A stretch of 64,000 nucleotides of DNA from Zygaena filipendulae (taxonomy: Eukaryota > Arthropoda > Insecta > Lepidoptera > Zygaenidae), in the NCBI GenBank assembly GCA_907165275.2, contig OU015665.1, positions 9,734,001-9,798,000 of the forward strand. The letters run 5' to 3'. The first letter of the stretch is position 1, and the number at the start of each line of letters is the position of its first letter. The notes under the pieces were generated by a model that saw only the letters and a list, made by a program, of their open reading frames with translations, was not told the DNA's origin and made no database searches. Of this stretch, positions 1-10,434 are shown one piece after another. A program made the position numbers and the translations under genes.

Positions 1-366
1 TGCCTATTGTAATTATTTAAAAAAAAAAGCTATATATACCTCCTAACCAAAACTTCTCTCATGCGATGTTTTCTAACACCATGTATAATGAATAATTATG
101 CAAAAGATGCAATGATATTATACTAATGAATGTAAATATTGATACTTGAAGTGAAGGTATTGTCTTCGTGTCTGTCTTCACGTGACTATCTGTCTGTTGT
201 GCCTTTTTTATAATAAAACATCCAATCAATTGTGTAATGAGTAGATAATTAATGGAATTATGTAAATACAATTTTTAGGACAAACCCGCGCGATATTTAC
301 GATATAACCCGTTGTCAGGGTGACAACATACAGATATACAGAGAGAGAATATACAGAGAGAAGGTA

Positions 367-881
367 ATCCCATCAAAAACATAAATGTGAAAGTGGAAGC
401 CAAAGTTCAATATTAAGCTTAAGCTTAGTTGTCGACTTCGCCGACAAAAGAATTGATATCTAAATAGGTGCCAATTTCTGTAGATAATCCTGAAATATAT
501 TCAAAGGAGCATAGAACTTGGCTAGTTTTCACACACCAGTTATCTTATATTTGGCTAAAAACTATAGTATAAATATTTTTGATATTGGCTTGTTTTTACC
601 AGCAAACTAAATATTGAAGGGGTGAGATCTATTGACCTTACAGTATAAAAACAGTAATTTGCTCATAATAATATAAAAAAGATACATAATTTGACTAGCT
701 AAAGATAACTTGAATGTGAAAACTAGCCGAGTTCTATGCTCCTTTGAATATATTTCAGGATTATCTACAGAACTTGGCACCTATTTAGATATCAATTCTT
801 TTGTCGGCGAAGTCGACAACTAAGCTTAAGCTTAATATTGAACTTTGGCTTCCACTTTCACATTTATGTTTTTGATGGGAT
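367..881. mobile_element. Long foldback (inverted-repeat) element
   Basis: Two arms of roughly 165 bases (about 367-530 and 716-881) are near-perfect reverse complements around an AT-rich centre. Both arms contain the doubled AAGCTTAAGCTT stretch and a GTCGAC site. There is no coding capacity, so this is a non-autonomous foldback/MITE-type element. I could not define a target-site duplication with confidence, so the outer limits may be off by several bases. Confidence 0.75.
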
Positions 882-1153
882 ATCACTACTTTTTGTACAG
901 AAATTACTAGTAGGTATTAGGTACTTGTCATAATAAAATTACTACCAAATGGTCTCTGTTAATCTATTGTATTTAAATCCGTTTACGGGATAGTAAGTAT
1001 CTACTGAAACTAATATGTTTGGATTTAAAACAAATCAAGGTAAAGACAATAACACATAAACATATACATAAATATGTAAAGACCATAAAATCCAAAGACC
1101 GGCTGTCATCAATTTTGATTGATGATTCTTACATTACAGGCAGAATAAGTAAG

Positions 1154-1235
1154 GGTTCGTGTAATATTACACACAGTGCTGCTCGCCAGTTGTCAGCTTG
1201 AACTCGGCTTAACATGCTACAGCGTGTCTAGATTC
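1154..1235. repeat. Dispersed repeat, copy 1 of 3 (TTCGTGTAATATTACACAC type)
   Basis: This short module begins with a palindromic GTGTAATATTACAC and continues through CTCGCCAGTT to CGTGTCTAGAT. Related modules occur at about 1536-1600 and 3605-3690, each preceded or followed by similar flanks such as GACATGTTTATGT. It looks like part of a larger decayed repeat family; no protein is visible. Confidence 0.6.
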
Positions 1236-1535
1236 AATAGATCAAATAATAAATAAAACAAACACGAATAAAAATAGTTACATTTATAATTAAAACGTAT
1301 TTTGCTTACATTTAAAGAAAACACCGCATGCAGTAAAATATTTTGGAGACATGACACTACAACTCTTGTCGACAGACACCACCTGTATAAACGATTATAT
1401 TTTTTTTCCCCTGATCCTGCATCGCTCCTATCGCGTGAAGTACTAACGAGTGAAGAATCAGAGCTTCTATTTGAGAATACGTGATTCATATTGACATGTT
1501 TATGTGAAATAGTTTTTAAGTTATGACGGGGTCAA

Positions 1536-1600
1536 AAGTTACACACGGTACTGCTCGCCAGTTCTGTTAGCCTGAACTTGGCTTGACACGCTACTGCGTG
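1536..1600. repeat. Dispersed repeat, copy 2 of 3
   Basis: This matches the modules at 1154 and 3605: ACACACGGTACTGCTCGCCAG, then CTTGACACGCTAC and GCGTGTCTAGAT. The upstream flank (GACATGTTTATGTGAAATAG) is also shared with the copy near 3550, so the repeat unit is longer than the conserved core. Confidence 0.55.
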
Positions 1601-1819
1601 TCTAGATTGTATAGGTCACAATATTATTGTATATTAACAGAAATGGATAAATGAATCGGAAAAGAAAAACTTTTTACAGAAATTATTAGTAGGTACTTAT
1701 TATTAATAAAAGGGTTTTTGTCAATTTAGTTTATTTTCTTATGTTTCCGTGGTATAACTATCTTTTTTGTGTTTTCTGTATTTTCTTGGACGTTTAAAAT
1801 GTTTGAGTGAATTGCCCAT

Positions 1820-2032
1820 TCAGTATCCGGTTTTTTTTACGCGTTTTCTGTTTATAGTTAATTTGGCCAAGTCAGGGCGGTATAACGTGCGCAGGCGGTT
1901 GTACTCTACAATAGAGCTCTCTTGTGCCTTGATTTGACTTGGATCTAAATTGATAAGGTGTACACCATCTAAGGTTTTAACCCTGGAAAGTCCAACGTAA
2001 ATGATTTGGTGTAACGTAAAAGTGTCACCCAC
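1820..2032 (-). pseudogene. Remnant of a Helitron/Pif1-type helicase
   Basis: The translated fragment of about 70 residues contains QIIYVGLSRVKTLDGVHLIN followed by DPSQIKA and EYNRLR. This is the typical C-terminal end of the Pif1-like helicase domain in the Rep-helicase protein of autonomous Helitrons (superfamily 1 motif VI region). Only the C-terminal end survives; no helicase motifs I-V or Rep domain lie upstream in the same frame. It is an isolated relic, consistent with the many Helitron-like non-autonomous copies elsewhere in the window. Confidence 0.6.
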
Positions 2033-2404
2033 CAGTAATTCGATTGTACGACTTATTGTACAATGTAGGTACCTATGTAGACGAAGACGACACTAAAAGA
2101 ATACACTAGAAGACCCGGTGAACTTCGTATCATCTACAAGACAACCAAGTGACACTATTTTTTATTTCTAAAATGATAAAAGAGATCGGCCTTCACTTCA
2201 TAAATTCTTTTGCGACAAGTCAAAATCAAAGTCATAGTCAAATCGCTTAATCAAATTTGGCCAATAATGTGTATCTTATTGACGTCAATAAAATTACAGT
2301 TATATGACAGCAGCCAGCACCCATAAAATATCCACCCTTCACAGCTTCCTAGCACTATGGCTGAAGAGAAAAAGCTGCGCAACAAACTCCAGTAGCACGA
2401 TACA

Positions 2405-2600
2405 TTACGTCACCATGCGCATAAAGGAGCATTTTGAGGACTTAAGCCTCCTAGAAGTCGAAGTAGAATCGCAGCTATTGAAGCATCTTCCATAACTTTG
2501 CCTATATCGGCTAAATCTTGCACAGTGTACATGACTGCAATTATACAGCTGCCTTTTAAATCCATGTTGCCATTCCAAGTGAGAAGAATTGCTGGATTAT
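2405..2600 (-). pseudogene. Possible copia-type Gag remnant
   Basis: On the - strand a frame stays open for about 60 codons and reads like a copia Gag (UBN2-like) segment. It contains LADIGKVMEDASIAAILLRL followed by a Leu-Ser-Pro turn, which resembles the 'ILxSLPxxY' region of such proteins. There is a stop on either side and no pol or LTR nearby. The resemblance is from memory of the family's consensus pattern only, so this is a weak call; chance similarity is possible. Confidence 0.3.
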
Positions 2601-2691
2601 GCCGTTAATGTAACGAGATTCTTCTGTACTGTCGCAGTCTGAAATTTTTGAGGTCAAAAATTTATTGCACAATACACAATTTTATTGCACA

Positions 2692-2910
2692 CTAGCTGTT
2701 GCCCGCTGTTTCACCCGCGCTAATTTTGGAGTTTCCTTAGTAATTCCGGGATAAAAACCCCTACCCTACCCGACCCTATGTCGCTCAGGAAACTCGCCTA
2801 CATGTATATCTCTATATTGCTGTCAAAATCATCAAGACAGTACCTGTACAGTTTCTGTTCTGTCGCACTCGTAGGCGGACGAAAGAGCCAAATAACCGTC
2901 TCTATCCAGA
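2692..2910 (-). mobile_element. Helitron-like non-autonomous element (decayed)
   Basis: This begins CTAGCTGTTGCCCGCTGTTTCACCCGCG, the reverse complement of the GC-hairpin plus CTAG 3' end seen in better copies such as 7799-7985. The degenerate interior (GGGATAAAAACCCCTACCC) matches the same family. The 5' limit is not clear. Confidence 0.5.
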
Positions 2911-3604
2911 AGCAGTTTTATTCTTGAAAAAGAATGATTTATTCATCATTTTTACATACAGAACTTTCTTTGTCAAATGTGAATAATATGTAATGGATAT
3001 TTGCGTGAACTGATGAAAATATTCACAGATATTCATAAATTATTTACGTCGTACGTAAAACAAACGCTGATTTACTTTTAACTTGAGAATAGCTAGTTTT
3101 ATACGTAAAAACCATAGAAAAATTCGTGCTGATAACGAAAGTATTAATTGTCAATGTTTGACTCAGTTTAATGGAGTGACGTAAAATACATCATTAAGAA
3201 TACTTCAAAATTTTGATTAGCCAGTTATATACTTCAATACTCGACTTTGTTATATTACCTTCTTGATAAGGATATATCTAAAAACTGAAGATATTGATAA
3301 TTATCATTTTTTTTTAAGTTTTTCCAGTTTTCAGATTTTTCCCTTTGTTTACGCCTAAAAGTCTACCTTGATGCCAAATATCAAGTTCCTAGGTCATCTG
3401 GAAGTCGGTTATAATTTTGGTCTATAGGTCAGTCAGTGATAAAAATCACGATTTTTGGACGTTAATATCTAAAAGCCCGTATTAGGTGTGCTTATGAAAT
3501 TTGGAGCACATGTTTATCTCGCGAGTCTTAATACATGAGCCAAATTTGACATGTTTATGTTAAATAGTTTTTGAATTATGGGGGGGTGAAAAGTAGCTCC
3601 AAAT

Positions 3605-3690
3605 GGTTCGTGTAATATTACACACGGTGCGGCTCGCCAGTTCTGACAGCTTGAGAACTTCGGCTTGACACGCGCCCGCGTGTCTAGATC
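3605..3690. repeat. Dispersed repeat, copy 3 of 3
   Basis: This is the third copy of the GTGTAATATTACAC / CTCGCCAGTT / CGTGTCTAGAT module, followed at 3720-3810 by a TTTTATGATGATCGGTTGAG tail also found beside Helitron-like elements (for example 33930). It helps define the repeat family's length. Confidence 0.55.
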
Positions 3691-3958
3691 ACTACGATCG
3701 TAAATACGTCTGACAACGTGCATGTAAAATTTTATGATGATCGGTTGAGCCGTTAAAGGCGTGAAAGCGTAACAAACAAACAAAACTCCCTTTCGCATTT
3801 ATTATATAGTAAGAATTTGATTTATTTACTAACTGTTCTGGATTTATTTCGAGATATCTTTGTATTAAGTGAAAATTATCGTATCTCACTTACCAAGACC
3901 TTAATACTAACTATACAGCAAACCTGTGGGGCTAAGATGCGCAACACGATAAAATTAT

Positions 3959-4031
3959 ATCGAGCCATTTTATCGATTCTCGTCGACAAAACCATACAAT
4001 ATGTCGACGAGAATCGATAAAATGGCTCGAT
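3959..4031. repeat. Perfect inverted repeat, 30-base arms
   Basis: Arms at 3959-3988 and 4002-4031 are exact reverse complements separated by 13 bases. Each arm holds ATCGAGCCATTTTATCG and GTCGAC. It is probably a miniature foldback element; the perfect pairing suggests recent formation or strong constraint. Confidence 0.8.
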
Positions 4032-4039
4032 AAACTCGG

Positions 4040-6330
4040 GAAACTCAGGGATAAAAGTGTCAAAAGTGTCAACACTAGCTTTCTATCAGTGCAAGAACTT
4101 TTAGAATCGGTTTACTAGTTGTAGACATTACCCTCTATACAAACTAACAAAAGTTTCTTCTTTATTATTAGTATAGATTTATGAGCACAAAAACAGAACA
4201 GTATATAGTGATATTTGATGTAAAATTTACACATACGTGACATATACGCGCATGCGTGGTAATTATTTGTATGTACATTGTTGGATGTAACAAATGAACA
4301 AACAAAACTAAAAACAGTAGACATATAGTAGATACATACTACATACCAGCATATCACCTAGGTCGATATTGAAATCTATTGAGCGCTACTGCCTCCCTAG
4401 CCAAATTGACATTCTACAAACTAAGGAACAGAGGAGCTATTATGTAAAATTTGTTTCAATAATTTTTCGGTTTCAATCAAAAACATGGCGGTTTTGCGAT
4501 TAAAATAAGCACGTTTTGACACCTACAATACCTAGCAATCAACCAAAATAAACATACTTCCAAAGTTGAAGCTGCATAAACATGATTAATTAATCACAGA
4601 ATCGCTATTTTTCTGATTGAAACAGAAATATGATAGTAAAAAAAGTTACATAATAGCCCCACAGAATCGTTATATTATTTATTATATCACTTTCTTTCCG
4701 ACTAGCTGTCCCCCGCGGCAATGTTGGATTTCCCGTAGGGATTCCGGAACAAAAACTATACCCTGTGTCACTCAGGATCACTATAGTTTCTTATAAGTGA
4801 AAGAATTTCCAAAATCGGTCCAGTAGATCCAGAGATTACCTCCTACAACCTCACAAACTCACAAACTTTTGTTCTTTATTATATTAAAAAAAAATGAATA
4901 AAATTTATAATTTAAAGCGTGCTGCAACCTGTTTTATTTAGATTCCGAAGGTGGAAAATTTTTTCGCAAGTTAAATTTGAGGTTCGGTGGTCAGGGTTCG
5001 AGGGCCCCTGAGCTCGGGGGCCCCGGTGCACGACATCGTCTAGCCCTCTAGTAGCTACGCCTCTGGGTATCCCTAGCGGTGATAAATGGGAATTTTACAT
5101 AATTTTATACTTGTAAATGTCTCTGTCTGTCTGTCTGTCGAAAATCAGTGGAGACGAGAGACAGCAAATATCTATGTTTGTTTTTTCGAGATGATTTTCA
5201 TCTTAATTAAATATTTCAACCGATAGTGCAAGTACTAGTAAATTTTTTTACTAGTATAGGTATGCGTTAGTTGCCTTTAATATTTATTTACAATAGTAAT
5301 TCACGATGTGCTGATAAATATAATCTTTGAGTTTTATCGCTAAGTACATAGGTATTTATATTGACCGACTTCATTTTAACTGACCTGTTAGGGCCCACTA
5401 GAGTTATCTATATTTTTCATTATGATAACTTTCAATATTATAAAACTCAATAATTTATTATTAGCCGATGCTCGCAGTTTTTTCCGTGTGAAAAAGAGTT
5501 CACTAGGGAATACCTTTAGGAACTCTAGTAGCTTATGTTGCAGTAACATAAGCTAAATATAAGCCAAATACAAATAATCAATCATCATCATAGAATATGT
5601 CCCCATATTTTGTGGTCAACACTCAACAGTCCAAACCTATCCTAACCTGGCATCTTCGGGGTGCCACAACTGGGGGCGAACGAGACTTTTTTTTCCCGCT
5701 CGCCACCAGTGGGGATGACGGAGTGGGGGCGACCGGGAACAAACGGACTTAAGTGGTGGAAATCGTCATGCGTAACAGTTTTTCCTTACGTGACGTGAGT
5801 AATAAAGTTTGCTGGAGGCATGCAAATCCAGACGTTCAGCGTAGTTCGTCGAGCGCTGGCCACCATACTTGTTTACAACGTGTATCAGTTGAATGTAACT
5901 TTTTCCGATACTCCTGTATAATGTGTGTTTTATTTAATATTGCTAAATTAAGGTGCGTAGGTACTTTCTTTTTTTTTTAATATCTTATTTCCATCTAAGT
6001 TTTTTATCATTCTAATGTATTCATTGAAGTCGACGCAATAAAAGCGAAGCGATGGATTACGAACTTTAGGTACTATGGTGACTTCTACGTCATAAGTCAA
6101 AAACTAAGATAGCAACGCGTAGGTACAACCAAAATCCTGAATCGCGCTAACGAAGTTTACACACGTGCGCTGCATATATTATTATAGTTCATTACGACCT
6201 CCGACGATCTACAGTCGGAGCCGCGGTTCCCCGGGCATACTACCTCGCCCTCGCCCTCCCGAGTCCCGCTACAAAATCCAGTTATTTTTTTTTACTCATA
6301 TTAAGTTTTATTCGTACCGCTCGCCGTTCA
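4040..6330. other. Repeat-rich region without a recognised gene
   Basis: No host coding exon could be supported here. Contents include a Helitron-like reverse copy near 4703-4900, a short (TGTC)n run near 5118, and a moderately GC-rich repeat at about 5640-5760. In particular I looked for the first two exons of carrier gene 1 (a glycine-rich start exon and a PxDxxKxR exon) and found neither. Confidence 0.5.
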
Positions 6331-6331
6331 G

Positions 6332-9300
6332 ACGCAACGCGGGCGCGGCGCCCGGCTTCGGCACCAAGACGCTGCTGGGCGTGGCGGCGGGCTCCATCGG
6401 CGCGTTCGTGGGCACGCCCGCCGAGGTGGCGCTCATCCGGATGACCGCCGACGGCCGCCTGCCCACCGACCAGCGCAGGAACTACAAGAACGTCGCCGAC
6501 GCGCTCATCAGGTAGGCACCCACGTCACGTCGCGCTCACCGCTGGACACCCGAGCCGAGCTACAAGTGAAGCAACGCATAAGATGGGAGTGGACTTTGTG
6601 TGACGAACTCTGTGTGTGTATAATATATGGTACTAGCCTTCAGGATAAAATATAGATATAAACCTTCCTCACGAATCACTCTATCTATTGATAACAACCG
6701 CATGAAAATCCGTTGCGTAGCTTTAAAAATCTAAGCATACATAGGGACAGACAGCGGGAAGCGACTTTGTTTTATGCTATGTGGTCATAATGTAACTAGC
6801 TGTCCCCCTAGTGTCAGTGGTAGCCAAAGATGAATGGCCCACGCATAAACTCTGTAAAAGTAGGCCTGCTCATCTCTCTTGACTTTCTCGTCTCCTAGTA
6901 CTATTTGTTAAGGGGACACCTAAGTAAGAACGTGTATGGAGTGGGGGCTAGTGACGTCATAACTAAGTATGAACAGTAACACGGCGTGACGTCACGCGAA
7001 AATAGGCATGTTGACTAATTTTTATTTTGTAGTCCGTCTGGTAGATTATTAAAAAATATTGGACACGTACTTTTTCTTTTTTTACGTGATCAAAAAATAA
7101 CGGCGATACATTGAGTTGAAATTTCGCATGACGTCACTTGACGGACAGTTTGTATCGAGGTTTTAGCGGTTAGTGACGTCACGACCCCCTCACCCTAAAC
7201 TTTAATGCGCTTTATCTCTGTATATTTTAATTTATTTGAAAAAGCAAAAAATACGTGTCTATTGTTTTTTTATTTTATAACTGACGGACTAATTAGAATT
7301 TTTATTTTTAAAAGTAGTCAACATCCCCATTCTACGTTATTTTTTGTTTATCTTACATGACGGAGTAAAAACAAAAATTTCGTTCACTAGCCCATTGTGA
7401 TGTCTATATCCAGGATAGTGCGCGAGGAGGGCCTGCTGAAGCTGTGGCGCGGCGCCACGCCCACGGTGGGGCGCGCCATGGTGGTGAACGCGGCGCAGCT
7501 CAGCACGTACTCGCAGGTACCGCACCACCACACCACCACACAACACCACCACACCACACCACCACACCACACCACCGCACCACCACACCACACCACCGCA
7601 CCACCACACCACCACACCACCACACCACCACACCACTACACCACACCACCACACCACACCCCCCGATGAAGGCGCACCCAACCGCATCCCCCTTCCGCAG
7701 TGCACGGGCACGATCCGACTCCGACAGCGTATCATACCTTGACTGTGCTAAGTGCTTAGGGACAGATCTTAATATTATCTTATTCTTATCTTAATCTATC
7801 TAATATATATAAATCACGTGTCACGTTGTTTGTCCGCGATGGACTCCGAAACTACTGAATCGATCGTGATGAAATTTGGTCACTTACTGTAATTTGGTCC
7901 AACTTAAAAGATAGGATAGTTTTTATCCCGGAATTCCCGCAGGAACTCCGAAATTACCGCGGATGAAATCGCGGGGGACAGCTAGTCTAATATATATAAA
8001 TCACGTGTCACGTTGTTTGTCCGCGATGGACTCCGAAACTACTGAACGGATTTTGATAAAATTTTGCAACCATTTATGATATGGTCCAACTTAAAAGATG
8101 GGATAGTTTTTATCCCGGAATTCCCGCGGAAACTCCGGAATTAATGCAGGGAACTGCTTATCACCGTAAACTACAGCACTTTTTTTCCGGAATTACCGCG
8201 GATGAAATCGCGGGGGACAGCTATATCAAATATATATAAATCATGTGCCACGTTGTTTGTCCGCGATGGACTCCGAAACCACTGAACGGATTTTGATAAA
8301 ATTTTGCAACCATTTATAATATGGTCAATCTTAAAAGATCTCCTCGGGAACTGAAGGACATAGAATACTTTTTCCCGCAACCTCCGCGAGAACTCCGAAA
8401 TTACCGCGGATGAAATCGCGGGGGACAGCTAGTAATATTATATAATAGACTAGCTGTTCCTCGCGATTTCGGAGCTCCCGCGGGAATCCCGGGTTGCACT
8501 ATAACCTATGTTACTCAGGGTTATTGCAGCGTTCTAATAGTGAAAGAATTTTTGAAATCGGTCCTAAAGTATGAGTTTTTTAAAACACAACTCAGAAAAA
8601 TCATGGTTGGGTTGAAATGATAAGAACCTCCTTTTTTAAGTCGGTTTATAATTACACTATCCCACTTCTAGAATACATATTTAATAAGTGAATGAATACC
8701 CGCCACTCGACCAAATTTTAACTACGTTGTTTCGTTGTTTTTTTTTTCATGTCATCGGGGATTCTTGCCCTTTATAGTATTGCTTCCTATATCCATGTGC
8801 GCGTGTGTGTTTGTTCGCGGCAGGCGCGCGAAATGTTCGTGGGCTACGTGCCCGACGGCATCGTGCTGCACTTCTGCGCGTCCATGGTCTCCGGCCTCAT
8901 CACCACCATCGCCTCCATGCCGGTGGACATCATCAAGACACGGTATTGGAATTTCCAGTTTGCAGTTGTTATTGTACACCGGTACGCCCTCTTGGCGTCA
9001 CGCGGCGAGCGCCGTATAAATAACTTGCTGCTCCCCGCGGTAATTTCGGAGTTCCCGCGAGAATTCCGGGTCACAATAGCCTGTGACACACACACACACA
9101 CAAATAACGTGGTTTTCTATTAAAAAACTTTCAAAATTGGTTTAGTAGATCAAGAGAGTTATCCTCCCTCCAACATCACAAACTCACAAACTTTACCTCT
9201 TTATAATACCTATTAGGAAGAAGACAAAATACAATTTAGGTTAATTTCTGTTTGCAAAAAAAAATTAAAAGCATATTTATGGCGTATTAGCGTATATACT

Positions 9301-9813
9301 ACGGGTGGTTACCGAGGAGGAAAGGGGGTAAAAAAAAGAATTAAGTATCAAAATTTGTTCACACAGTCGAGAGATATGAGGTAACAAACATAAAAAAAAA
9401 TAACATACGCGTCGAATTGAGAACCTCCTCCTTTTTGAGAAGTCGGTTAAAAATTGTAGAAACTAGTCACGTAGTATGGACGTTCCCTTACCTACTACTG
9501 CGGCACGCATGGTAATTAAAAACATCTCTACATTTCTTGGTAGTGAAATTAAACCACTGAAAAACACACTTTTCATGGGGAAATCTGTCTTATTTCTTTC
9601 TGTGTTGTTTCACTTCGTTACTGAACCCGCAGGATCCAGAACGCGGCTAAGGGCCAGAGCCAGCTGTCGGTGGTGACGTCGCTGCTGCGCGACGAGGGCG
9701 TGTTCTCGCTGTGGAAGGGCTTCCTGCCGTACTACGCGCGGCTCGGGCCGCACACGGTGCTCACCTTCATATTCCTGGAGCAGATGAACGCGGCGTACTT
9801 CAAGTACACGTAA
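6332..9813 (+). CDS. SLC25A11-like: Carrier 1: mitochondrial 2-oxoglutarate/malate carrier, 3' four exons
   Basis: Exons are 6332-6511, 7414-7516, 8824-8942 and 9633-9813 (TAA), with GT-AG borders and phases identical to carrier 4. They encode about 193 residues covering carrier repeats 2 and 3: GAFVGTPAEVALIRM with TADGRLP, then LWRGATPTVGRAMVVNAAQL, PVDIIKTR, and ARLGPHTVLTFIFLEQMN near the C-terminus. These are hallmark segments of the inner-membrane oxoglutarate/malate exchanger (family about 300 residues). Repeat 1 and the start codon are not found in the preceding 6.3 kb, so either they lie upstream of the window or this copy is 5'-truncated. The exons are much more GC-rich than the introns. 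The next intron starts with a long CAC/CCA microsatellite. Confidence 0.88.
7005..7325. mobile_element. TAGTCCGTC-family inverted-repeat element (copy a)
   Basis: This intronic element is bounded by ATGTTGACTA...TAGTCCGTC on the left and GACGGACTA...TAGTCAACAT on the right, which are reverse complements. It contains two CRE-like TGACGTCA motifs (near 7132 and 7177) and a conserved CATTGAGTTGAAATTTCGC core. The same family recurs at 12817, 32263, 32578, 34320, 39635, 41145, 45280 and (partial) 63140. Confidence 0.75.
7519..7662. repeat. CAC/CCA-rich microsatellite
   Basis: About 140 bases consist almost only of CACCA and CACACC units, beginning three bases after the splice donor of carrier 1 exon 4. 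All three frames on both strands stay open for long stretches (poly-His/Thr/Pro or poly-Val/Trp/Gly), which is a composition artefact and not coding sequence. Confidence 0.9.
7799..7985 (+). mobile_element. Helitron-like element, tandem unit 1
   Basis: This 187-base unit begins TCTAATATATATAAATCACG and ends with a GC hairpin (CCGCG...CGCGG) followed by GGACAGCTAG. A TC start and a hairpin some ten bases before CTRR are the structural signature of Helitrons. It is probably a Lep1-type non-autonomous lepidopteran element. Its 3' CTAG abuts the TC of the next unit directly. Confidence 0.75.
7986..8224 (+). mobile_element. Helitron-like element, tandem unit 2
   Basis: This is the second head-to-tail unit, with the same TCTAATATATATAAATC start and CGCGGGGGACAGCTA end. 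It carries an extra segment of roughly 40 bases (around 8142-8182) before the terminal hairpin and has lost the last G of CTAG. Confidence 0.7.
8226..8432 (+). mobile_element. Helitron-like element, tandem unit 3
   Basis: This is the third head-to-tail unit, starting TCAAATATATATAAATCATG and ending in the GC hairpin and CTAG, here followed by T. A further copy in reverse orientation begins just downstream with CTAGCTGTTCC at about 8451. Confidence 0.7.
8451..8680 (-). mobile_element. Helitron-like element, reverse orientation
   Basis: This starts at CTAGCTGTTCC, then GCGATTTCGGAGCTCCCGCGGG, the reverse complement of the family's 3' end. It has the interior GTGAAAGAATTTTTGAAATC seen in other long-form copies (for example 18121-18300). 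It lies within intron 4 of carrier 1. Confidence 0.55.
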
Positions 9814-10198
9814 TCTGCGCCGCTCGTTGCCGCCACCGGCCGGTAGGTGGCGTTTAATCTGCCACGCTCGCTGCCGCGACCGGCCGGTAGATGGCGTTAC
9901 TGGAAGGTGAGAAATCGTTTTGCCCCGTCCGTAGGGTGTAGACTGTTATGTAGTTCTAATAATGTACAAAGGAACGGTATAATGGTATAATATAATAGAC
10001 TTCCATAGAACCGCATTCAATGCACGCAGTCATGAATTAAAGTGTAGCGAAAACGGCTTAGTACGTTTCGCAGCGCGAACGTAAACGCACAAATATTTCG
10101 TTAAAAAAACTCACACAATACTTTCATATTTTGGGAGATGTTATCGTACGAGTTCACACGCATTTATCGAATTAAACTTTCTATATTTTTTGTATATT

Positions 10199-10434
10199 TG
10201 GATGCAGATAAGCAATAATATGTTAACCCACAAAATGAAGTTATTGATACAAACCGCTATAATAAGAGTTATAGAACTTTTTTAATTATTATTTTTACCT
10301 TCTTACATTGTTTAAATACTAAGAAATTGTTAAACATAAAAAAATCTCGTCACAAAATGACGCTATAATTTTAAAACACAATTTACTCACAATTTCTCCA
10401 ATGTGGGTTAACACACTATTGCTTATCTATGTCT
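10199..10434. mobile_element. GGACGCAGATAAGCAAT-type MITE, copy 1
   Basis: Terminal inverted repeats of about 30 bases (GATAAGCAATA...GTTAACCCACA and its complement) bound a non-coding 236-base element. Near-identical copies are found at 27247-27483, 35629-35865 and 58803-59040, all about the same length, indicating one amplified family. Confidence 0.85.

Noticed and set aside
7337..7794. Long open frames over the CAC repeat (poly-His/Thr/Pro and poly-Val/Trp/Gly)
   Set aside because: They arise from a simple repeat that lacks stops in all frames and overlap a well-supported carrier exon and its splice donor.
8735..9123. Longer continuous frames through carrier 1 exon 5 into both introns
   Set aside because: The exon is bounded by an acceptor at 8823 and a donor at 8943 in the same positions as in the other three carriers; the extensions are intron sequence.
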